64,000 bases of DNA from Pseudahrensia aquimaris (lineage in GTDB: Bacteria > Pseudomonadota > Alphaproteobacteria > Rhizobiales > Rhizobiaceae). Under the pieces are notes generated by a model that was not told where the DNA came from, did no database searches, and saw only the letters and a list, made by a program, of their open reading frames with translations. A program made the translations under genes and the position numbers. Location of the stretch: assembly GCF_042676045.1 (NCBI RefSeq), contig NZ_JBHTJV010000002.1:731579-795578 (forward strand), given 5' to 3'. Below, piece after piece: positions 6,553 through 14,066 of the stretch (within the stretch, counting starts at the first letter, position 1; the number at the start of each line of letters is the position of its first letter).

Positions 6553-9414
6553 TTATGCGCTCCCCTTTTCGCCAGCGTCATCACGTGATGGGTCAATGTC
6601 CATTGGGTAGTCGCTGCTTTGAACATTCGCCCGTTCTGAAAGGCGCGACAGGCTTTCTAGTGACAACATCACTGCGCCGACAACTGCAAGGAAAACTCCA
6701 AGGTCAAAGACAAGCGCGGTGGCGAGCTCGAATTTCTCGAACGGCGGAATGCGGACATATTCGAAGGCTGTTGTCAGGAACGGTTTTCCAACAAACCACG
6801 AGCCGATGCCGGTGAGACCTGCGATCAAAACACCTGCGCCGATGACGCCGTGGTAGGGATAGCGCAATCTTGCTGAGGCCCACGAGAAACCGCTGGCCAT
6901 GTATTGCATCACGACTGCGATGGAAACGATGAGTCCTGCAATGAAGCCGCCACCTGGTTGGTTGTGCCCCCTTAAGAAGATGTAGAAGCCGACCATGATG
7001 GCAAGTGGCATGAGGACGCGGGTGAGTATGACCATCATCATGGGATGTTTGTCGCCCGCGCGGGGCTGGTCGGGTTTGCGGTTGAGCAATTTGGCGCGAA
7101 CGGGGCTGGAAAGAAGCGCTTCTGTCAAAGCGTAGATCAACAGGGCTGCGATGCCGAGAACGATGATTTCGCCGTAGGTGTCAAAGCCGCGGAAATCCAC
7201 TAGGGTTACGTTCACAACATTTGTGCCACCGCCACCTTTGTAGGAATTGGCGAGGTGGAAATCTGAAATCGACGGTGCGACGTGGTCCCGCAACAGGTAG
7301 TGCCAGGCCAAAGCGGTCGTTGCCAAGCCGCCAGCAACAGCAATTGTGCCATCGCGCAAACGCAACAATGGTGTCGATTCGACCGGTGTTTTGTTTGGCA
7401 TGAAATTGAGGGCCAACAACAGCAGGATGATCGTAACCACTTCCACCGTAATCTGCGTCATGGCGAGGTCTGGTGCGCTGAAAAAGACGAAGCCGATGGA
7501 GACGATGAGACCGATAATGCCAATCAGAATGAGCGACATGAAGCGGTTGCGATGGGTAAAGACCAACCCGACCGTTGCTGCGGTTAGCATCACCCAGCCG
7601 CCAATGGAAACCGGGTCTACCGGCTGCACAGCGCGCGTGACTGGGCCGACTGTCCCGGTCAACCAAGCGTAGGTGCCTGCGACAATAACGGTCGAGGCCA
7701 TGATCGCGCCATAGCGGGTGAAGGCACCATTGTGTAGGGCATAGGTTGTCTTGCGCGCGACTGCGGCAACAGCCTCAACCAGTGCTTCGAAGATTGTTTT
7801 GGCTTCGGGCCGAGGAGCGTTGTCCCAAATGCGCAGGGCTGTGGGAAACGCTTTGAGCAGCAGTAAACCACCAACCACAGCGACAATCGACATATAGAGC
7901 GCGGGAACCAGACCATGCCAGATTTTCAATTTGGCTGTCGGCATTTCCGCAGTGCCGCCGATCACAGCTTCTGTGACCAGTCGGACGAAGGGTTCAGCAA
8001 GGAATGGCATCAGGCCGATGATTACGACAGGCACGATCAGGATTGCTGGCGGCAAGTACAGGCCAGGACCTGGATCGTGCGGCGGTGCCGGGTAATCGTC
8101 GCGCTTGGGGCCGAGGAAAGTGTGGCCGATCAGGCGGAATGAATAGGCGGCTGAGAAGAGCGAACCGATAACGGCAAGCGCAGGCACCAACCACGGTGCG
8201 CCGAACAATGTTGTGCGGGTGGTTTCCTCAAGCATCATTTCCTTCGACAAGAAGCCGTTCAGCAAGGGAATTCCGGCCATGGAAAGCGCCGCCAACGAAG
8301 CGATCACGAATGTGATCGGCATGAGATGGCGAAGGCCACCCAGGCGTCGAATGTCGCGTGTTTTCGTTTCGTGGTCGACAATTCCCGCTGACATAAACAG
8401 AGCGGCCTTGAACGTCGCATGGTTGAGGATGTGGAAGACTGCAGCCATCGCCCCAAAGGCTGTTCCGGTTCCAAGCAGCATTGTGATCAGGCCCAAATGG
8501 CTGACGGTGGAAAAAGCGAGCAGAGCTTTCAGGTCGTGTTTGAAGAGTGCGATCACTGCACCCAGCACCATCGTAATCAGCCCTGCCGTGGTTACGATAA
8601 CGAACCATTCGTTTGTGCCAGAAAGAACGGGCCACAACCGTGCCATTAGGAAAATACCTGCTTTCACCATCGTTGCGGAATGCAAATACGCGGAAACAGG
8701 TGTCGGCGCCGCCATCGCGTGAGGCAGCCAGAAATGGAAGGGGAACTGTGCAGACTTTGTAAAACAGCCGAGCAAGATCAGCAGCAGAGAGGGCACATAA
8801 AGCGGCGAGGCTTGGATCAGTTCTTTGTTTTGCAAGATCACACTGAGATCGTACGAACCGACAATTTGGCCCAGCAGAAGCATGCCACCAATCAGCGCCA
8901 AACCACCCATGCCAGTAACGGTCAGTGCCATGCGTGCGCCTTGGCGGCCTTCTGGCAGATGTTTCCAATAACCGATCAACAGGAAAGACGACAGCGAGGT
9001 CAATTCCCAAAAAATCAGCAACAACAATATGTTGTCTGAGATGACGATGCCCACCATCGCGCCTTGAAACAGCAGCAGATAGGTGAAGAATTCGCCCATA
9101 TGATCTTCACGCGAGAGGTAGTATCGCGCGTAAGCAATGATGAGCAGACCGATACCAAGAATGAGGCAGGCGAAGAAGAAGCCCAGTGCGTCGAGCATGA
9201 GCGTTCCGTTGAGGCCCAGCGCGGGCAGCCATTCCAGCCGGGCAGTGACCACTTCACCTGCGAACACTGCCGGTGCATTCGAGAGCAAGCCGACAAGCGC
9301 AGCGAGCGTGACGATGAATGTTACACCCGCACACGTTTGACGCCCTGCCGGATACAGAAGACCGGGAAGCAACGCGCCCAGAAACGGCAATACGGCGATG
9401 ACAAAAAGAGACAC
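6553..9414 (-). CDS. mnhA: Mnh/Mrp antiporter subunits A and B fused
   Basis: 953 residues. Residues 1 to about 780 are MnhA: the NuoL-like proton channel (GYWKHLPEGRQGARMALTVT, KSAQFPFHFWLPHAMAAPTP, TFKAALFMSAGIVDHET) followed by the MnhA-specific C-terminal membrane region. About residues 790-930 are a complete MnhB domain (RVLMPLAIMVGFYIFLRGHN, PGGGFIAGLIVS). A separate mnhB is absent from the operon, so the fusion supplies both; such A-B fusions are known in Alphaproteobacteria. It is the first gene of the operon. The 133-bp gap to selO upstream probably holds the promoter. Confidence 0.95.
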   Translation of the reverse strand: MSLFVIAVLPFLGALLPGLLYPAGRQTCAGVTFIVTLAALVGLLSNAPAVFAGEVVTARLEWLPALGLNGTLMLDALGFFFACLILGIGLLIIAYARYYLSREDHMGEFFTYLLLFQGAMVGIVISDNILLLLIFWELTSLSSFLLIGYWKHLPEGRQGARMALTVTGMGGLALIGGMLLLGQIVGSYDLSVILQNKELIQASPLYVPSLLLILLGCFTKSAQFPFHFWLPHAMAAPTPVSAYLHSATMVKAGIFLMARLWPVLSGTNEWFVIVTTAGLITMVLGAVIALFKHDLKALLAFSTVSHLGLITMLLGTGTAFGAMAAVFHILNHATFKAALFMSAGIVDHETKTRDIRRLGGLRHLMPITFVIASLAALSMAGIPLLNGFLSKEMMLEETTRTTLFGAPWLVPALAVIGSLFSAAYSFRLIGHTFLGPKRDDYPAPPHDPGPGLYLPPAILIVPVVIIGLMPFLAEPFVRLVTEAVIGGTAEMPTAKLKIWHGLVPALYMSIVAVVGGLLLLKAFPTALRIWDNAPRPEAKTIFEALVEAVAAVARKTTYALHNGAFTRYGAIMASTVIVAGTYAWLTGTVGPVTRAVQPVDPVSIGGWVMLTAATVGLVFTHRNRFMSLILIGIIGLIVSIGFVFFSAPDLAMTQITVEVVTIILLLLALNFMPNKTPVESTPLLRLRDGTIAVAGGLATTALAWHYLLRDHVAPSISDFHLANSYKGGGGTNVVNVTLVDFRGFDTYGEIIVLGIAALLIYALTEALLSSPVRAKLLNRKPDQPRAGDKHPMMMVILTRVLMPLAIMVGFYIFLRGHNQPGGGFIAGLIVSIAVVMQYMASGFSWASARLRYPYHGVIGAGVLIAGLTGIGSWFVGKPFLTTAFEYVRIPPFEKFELATALVFDLGVFLAVVGAVMLSLESLSRLSERANVQSSDYPMDIDPSRDDAGEKGSA

Positions 9415-9547
9415 GCGGTTTCCGAGACTTGGGCTGAACTTGATTGGTTGGATTTGGGGTAGCGAGGGCTTCGGCTCAAGGAAAATCGAACTTTATGAAG
9501 ATGCCATTTCGCCGCAGGCACCGTTTATCGTGCTGGGATCACACGCT

Positions 9548-11026
9548 TTATGTACCGCAGAACGTCTTGTAAGGGCCAAAATCGGCTGGCGCCGGGTTTG
9601 CGTACTCTTCCAATCTGTCGCGCTCTTCGAACGGGTTGGACAGGACATCAAGCAGCTTTTTGGCGGGCTCCATGTCGTCGTCTTGCCAAGCAGCAGTCAA
9701 CGCCTCCTCAACCTTGTGGTTGCGAGGGATGTAGAGTGGATTGACCGCATTCATGGCTTTGTGGCGCTGGTTGGGTGCAGTGCTTTCAGCGTTGCATCGC
9801 GCTTTCCAGCTTTCCAGCCAAGCCGAGATTTCATCTCGCTTGTTAAAGAGCGACAGCACCGCATTTTCGTTACCGTTCGCGGCTTCTGCAAGAGCACGGA
9901 AGAAGAGGGTGAAATCGACGCCTTCATTTTGCATGGCTTGAAAAAGGTCTTTCACCAAAGCGCCATCGTTTTCCTGCGCCAACTTGAGGCCCATCTTTGC
10001 ACGCATTCGGTCAAGCCAGTGGTTGGCGTAGATAGCGCTGAAATCAGTGACGGCTTCGGTTGCCATTTCGACTGCTGCGTCTTGGTCGGGAGCTTCCAAC
10101 AATGGGATCAAGGTTTCGGCAAAGCGAGCGAGGTTCCATTGGGCAATCGTTGGTTGATTGCCATAGGCGTAGCGGCCGCCGCGGTCGATGGAACTGTAGA
10201 CGGTATTCATATCAAAACCGTCCATGAAGGCACACGGGCCGTAGTCGATGGTCTCGCCGGAAATGGTGACGTTATCGGTATTCATCACCCCATGGATGAA
10301 GCCGATGCTCATCCAACTTGCAACGAGTGCGGCTTGCGCTTCGATGACGAGCTTAAGGAAATCAAGATAGGGTGTGCGGCTGTCTATCAAATGTGGATAG
10401 TGACGTTGGATTGAGTAGTCGGCCAGTTGTCGAATGCGCTCGACTTCGCCCCGCGCGGCGAAAAACTGGAACGTGCCAACGCGAATGTGGCTGGCTGCGA
10501 CGCGGGTGAGAACAGCGCCGGGCTGGATGGCGTCGCGGTAGACTTTCTCGCCTGTGGTGGCTGCGGCCAGTGCGCGGGTGGTGGGAATGCCGAGCGCATG
10601 CATGGCCTCACCCATGATGTATTCGCGCAGCACAGGGCCGAGAACGGCCTTGCCGTCGCCGCCGCGCGAGAAGGGTGTCTTGCCGGAGCCCTTTAATTGG
10701 ATGTCGTAGCGTTCGCCATTCGGATCGACGATTTCGCCCAAGAGCAGTGCGCGGCCATCGCCTAATTGTTGCGAAAAGCCGCCGAATTGGTGACCCGCAT
10801 AAACTTGCGCCAGCGGATTTGCGCCTTGAGGCACCCCGCTTCCTGTAAAAATTCTTGCGCCATCGGGTGTGTTCAGCTCTTTCGAATCAAGGCCAAGCGA
10901 ACTTGCTAAATCATCGTTGAAAAATTTGATTTCTGGGGCAGGCGCGTTTTCGCCTTTCCATGCGACGTAGAAGTCCTCCATATCGCGAGCGAAAGTGTTG
11001 TCGAATGTGAAGGCGCTGTTGGCCAT
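9548..11026 (-). CDS. selO: Protein adenylyltransferase SelO (YdiU/UPF0061)
   Basis: 492 residues from ATG 11026 (MANSAFTFDN), with AGGAA about 8 nt upstream; an in-frame ATG 18 nt earlier is less well placed. SelO is a pseudokinase-fold enzyme that transfers AMP to protein hydroxyl groups in redox control. Diagnostic segments are VYAGHQFGGFSQQLGDGRAL, YDIQLKGSGKTPFSRGGDGK and GVMNTDNVTISGETIDYGP, the last with the metal-binding Asn and Asp. The C-terminus ends in YKTFCGT, the conserved Cys position that is selenocysteine in animals. It lies upstream of the mnh operon in the same direction. Confidence 0.95.
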   Translation of the reverse strand: MANSAFTFDNTFARDMEDFYVAWKGENAPAPEIKFFNDDLASSLGLDSKELNTPDGARIFTGSGVPQGANPLAQVYAGHQFGGFSQQLGDGRALLLGEIVDPNGERYDIQLKGSGKTPFSRGGDGKAVLGPVLREYIMGEAMHALGIPTTRALAAATTGEKVYRDAIQPGAVLTRVAASHIRVGTFQFFAARGEVERIRQLADYSIQRHYPHLIDSRTPYLDFLKLVIEAQAALVASWMSIGFIHGVMNTDNVTISGETIDYGPCAFMDGFDMNTVYSSIDRGGRYAYGNQPTIAQWNLARFAETLIPLLEAPDQDAAVEMATEAVTDFSAIYANHWLDRMRAKMGLKLAQENDGALVKDLFQAMQNEGVDFTLFFRALAEAANGNENAVLSLFNKRDEISAWLESWKARCNAESTAPNQRHKAMNAVNPLYIPRNHKVEEALTAAWQDDDMEPAKKLLDVLSNPFEERDRLEEYANPAPADFGPYKTFCGT

Positions 11027-11042
11027 GTGTGTTTCCTGCCTC

Positions 11043-11082
11043 AAAAAGAAAACGGCGCCGCGATTTACAATCGCAGCGCCGC
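11043..11082 (-). terminator. Rho-independent terminator of katG
   Basis: GC-rich inverted repeat with 12-bp arms (11054-11065 and 11069-11080, one mismatch) and a 3-nt loop, followed on the minus strand by a T-rich run (complement of 11043-11052). It starts about 24 nt after the katG stop codon. Confidence 0.85.
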
Positions 11083-11105
11083 TTTATGTCAAATGACGGG
11101 GTGAA

Positions 11106-13337
11106 TCACTTCACATCGAAGCGGTCGAGGTTCATCACTTTGTTCCAAGCGGCCACGAAGTCGTTCGCGAACTTCGCTTCCGCGCCGTTCTGGGCGTATA
11201 TTTCGGCTTGAGCGCGCAGCTGTGAATTGGCACCGAATACGAGATCGGCGCGTGTGCCGGTCCATTTGGTTTTGCCTGTTGTGCGGTCTTTGCCGACGAA
11301 TTCTTCTTCGCTGCCAGCAACAGGTTCCCACTCGATGCCGTAGTCCAGCACGGTGGAGAAGAAGCCTGTGTTCAACGTACCTGGCTTGTCAGTGAAGACG
11401 CCGTGGGTTGAGCCAAACGCATTTGCGCCGAGCACCCGCAGGCCGCCAATAAGAACGGTCATTTCCGGCGCAGTCAGCGTCAGCAGTTGCGCACGGTCGA
11501 TCAACAGTTCTTCAGTCGAGCGGCTGCCTTTGGCGGATGCGTCTTTGATGTAGTTGCGGAAACCATCAACTGTTGGCTCCAGCACTGCAAAGCTATCCAC
11601 GTCTGTCATCTCGTCGGTCGCGTCTGTGCGGCCCGGTGTGAATGGCACTTCGACGCTTTGGCCTGCGGCTTTCGCAGCAGCCTCGACAGCGGCGCATCCG
11701 CCGAGAACGATCAGGTCTGCAAGAGAGACTTTCTTGTTGCCTGTTTGGTCATCGTTGAATGCTTTCTGCACGCCTTCAATGGCGTTCAGCGCTTTGGCGA
11801 GTTCGGCTGGGTTGTTGACGTCCCAGTCTTTTTGCGGGGCCAAACGCAGGCGGGCACCGTTGGCGCCACCACGCTTGTCGCTGCCACGGAATGTGGAAGC
11901 GGACGCCCAAGCGGTCGAAACCAGTTGCGAGACAGACAGGCCGCAATCGAGAAGCTTGGCTTTCAGTGCTTTGATGTCCGCAGCGTCGATCAAGTCGTGA
12001 TCAACGGCAGGCACAGGGTCCTGCCAGATCAGCGGCTCAGACGGCACTTGCGAGCCGAGATAGCGGTCGATCGGGCCCATGTCGCGGTGGGTGAGTTTGT
12101 ACCAAGCCTTCGCGAAAGCGTCCGCAAACTCGTCCGGGTTTTCGTGGAAGCGGCGAGAGATTTTCTCGTAAGCCGGGTCCATGCGAAGCGCCATGTCCGC
12201 CGTGGTCATCATTGGCGCGTGGCGGCGGTTCGGGTCGTGCGCGTCCGGCACGGTGTCCTTGGCGCTGTCGGCTTTTGGTGTCCACTGGTTTGCGCCAGCC
12301 GGGCTTTTCGTCAGTTCCCATTCGTGGCCGAATAGAATGTCGAAATATTCGTTGTCCCATTTGGTTGGGTTGTAGGTCCAAGCGCCTTCGACGCCCGAAG
12401 TGATTGTATTGACACCTTTGCCTGAACCCATCGTGTTTTTCCAACCAAGACCCATTTGTTCCATCGGCGCGCCTTCCGGCTCACGACCAACGAATTTTTC
12501 TGGGTCGCCAGCGCCGTGCGCTTTGCCGAAAGTATGGCCACCGGCAACGAGTGCGACTGTTTCTTCATCGTTCATCGCCATGCGGGCGAAAGTTTCGCGG
12601 ATGTCGCGGGCAGAGCCGAGCGGGTCCGGATTGCCGTTCGGGCCTTCCGGGTTGACGTAGATCAGACCCATCTGCACCGCGGCCAGCGGGTGGTCCAACT
12701 CGCGGTCGCCACGATAGCGCTCGTCGCCAAGCCATGTTGTTTCCGGGCCCCAGTAGATGTCTTCTTCCGGCTCAAACACGTCTTCGCGTCCGCCGCCGAA
12801 GCCGTAGGTTTTGAAGCCCATTGATTCCAGCGCAGCGTTGCCCGCATAGACCATCAGGTCGGCCCAGGAGAGGCTGTTGCCGTATTTCTGTTTGATTGGC
12901 CAGAGCAGTGCACGGGCTTTGTCGAGGTTGCCGTTATCGGGCCAAGAGTTTAGCGGGGCGAAGCGCTGCGTGCCGGAGCCTGCGCCGCCGCGACCGTCTT
13001 GAATGCGGTATGTGCCAGCGCTGTGCCACGCCATGCGAATGAAGAACGGGCCGTAATGGCCATAGTCTGCCGGCCACCACTCTTGCGAGGTGGTCATCAG
13101 GCTTTCGAGATCTTTGTAGAGTGCTTCAAGATCGAGCTTCTGGAACTCAGTGGCATAATCGAAATCTTCGCCGAGCGGGTCAACCATGCCGGAATTCTGG
13201 TGCAGGATTTTCAAGTTGAGCTGATTGGGCCACCAATGCTGGTTTGCAGTGCTGCCACGAGCGACTTGGCTGTGGGTTCCGTGCATGACCGGGCATTTGC
13301 CTTCGCTTTGGTTCATATCTTTTTCGACGGCTGCCAT
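11106..13337 (-). CDS. katG: Bifunctional catalase-peroxidase KatG
   Basis: A 743-residue class I haem peroxidase with the usual duplicated N- and C-terminal domains. The distal haem pocket is RMAWHSAGTYR, giving Arg101, Trp104 and His105. Trp104 with the Tyr in MGLIYVNPEGPNG and the Met in FARMAMNDEETV forms the Met-Tyr-Trp adduct needed for catalase activity. The proximal His is in VAGGHTFGKAHG. The enzyme degrades hydrogen peroxide in the cytoplasm. It is a single-gene unit with its own terminator. The 140-bp upstream gap is shared with the back of the putR gene, and no clear OxyR site was recognised. Confidence 0.97.
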   Translation of the reverse strand: MAAVEKDMNQSEGKCPVMHGTHSQVARGSTANQHWWPNQLNLKILHQNSGMVDPLGEDFDYATEFQKLDLEALYKDLESLMTTSQEWWPADYGHYGPFFIRMAWHSAGTYRIQDGRGGAGSGTQRFAPLNSWPDNGNLDKARALLWPIKQKYGNSLSWADLMVYAGNAALESMGFKTYGFGGGREDVFEPEEDIYWGPETTWLGDERYRGDRELDHPLAAVQMGLIYVNPEGPNGNPDPLGSARDIRETFARMAMNDEETVALVAGGHTFGKAHGAGDPEKFVGREPEGAPMEQMGLGWKNTMGSGKGVNTITSGVEGAWTYNPTKWDNEYFDILFGHEWELTKSPAGANQWTPKADSAKDTVPDAHDPNRRHAPMMTTADMALRMDPAYEKISRRFHENPDEFADAFAKAWYKLTHRDMGPIDRYLGSQVPSEPLIWQDPVPAVDHDLIDAADIKALKAKLLDCGLSVSQLVSTAWASASTFRGSDKRGGANGARLRLAPQKDWDVNNPAELAKALNAIEGVQKAFNDDQTGNKKVSLADLIVLGGCAAVEAAAKAAGQSVEVPFTPGRTDATDEMTDVDSFAVLEPTVDGFRNYIKDASAKGSRSTEELLIDRAQLLTLTAPEMTVLIGGLRVLGANAFGSTHGVFTDKPGTLNTGFFSTVLDYGIEWEPVAGSEEEFVGKDRTTGKTKWTGTRADLVFGANSQLRAQAEIYAQNGAEAKFANDFVAAWNKVMNLDRFDVK

Positions 13338-13477
13338 GGGGTTATCCCTTTCGTTCTTGTTTAGAAAAGTTCCAGACTTCGTGCTGCTCGTTTATCCAAT
13401 CTCTGTGACAAAATCGAGCCGAATCTGACCGGAATTGTGAATTAAGCCTGCGGCAAAATTGGATTTTTGCCTTCATG

Positions 13478-13936
13478 TCAGACTGTGGTCGCCGACGCTT
13501 TGACCTCTTCCATCACCGCGTAAGTGTGGGTTTCGCGTATGCCCGGAAGTGACAGCAGCGTGTCCGACAGGAAACGCCGGAATGCCGCCATATCCGCGTG
13601 GCGTGTCTTGATAAGGTAGTCGAAGCCGCCCGCTACCATATGACATTCCTCAATTTCTGAAGTTTTTGCAGCGGCGGCTGAAAATGCGTCGAACACATCG
13701 GCAGAAGTGCGATCTAGTTTCACCTCGATAAACACCAACAGTGTTTTACCGAGCGCTTTGGCCGACAAACGCACGCCGAAACCTTCGATCACACCATCGC
13801 GTTGCAGGCGTTTGATGCGCTCGGCAACAGCGTTGGGGGACAGGTTCACCGTTTCGCTCAGCGCGGTGTGCGTCATGCGCCCATCATGTGAAAGGGCACG
13901 AAGGATGGATTTGTCGAAGGCATCAAGGGCAATCAT
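13478..13936 (-). CDS. putR: Lrp/AsnC-family regulator, probably PutR
   Basis: 152 residues with an N-terminal helix-turn-helix (DKSILRALSHDGRMTHTALS, LSPNAVAERIKRLQRDGVI) and a C-terminal RAM effector-binding domain (VAGGFDYLIKTRHADMAAFR). It is divergent from putA with a 130-bp shared promoter region. In Alphaproteobacteria an Lrp-type PutR beside putA activates proline catabolism in response to proline, and this PutA lacks its own DNA-binding domain, so the assignment fits. Confidence 0.9.
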   Translation of the reverse strand: MIALDAFDKSILRALSHDGRMTHTALSETVNLSPNAVAERIKRLQRDGVIEGFGVRLSAKALGKTLLVFIEVKLDRTSADVFDAFSAAAAKTSEIEECHMVAGGFDYLIKTRHADMAAFRRFLSDTLLSLPGIRETHTYAVMEEVKASATTV

Positions 13937-14066
13937 TGCGGATTTTGTCCCAAATTTAGAATAATACAGAGATTATCGCAGTTAACGGCTGATTTGGAAG
14001 GTTTGATTTGTGGGAAATCGTTTTCTGAGCGGAATATAGTGAGCAATCACTTCGTGGAGGTCTGTC

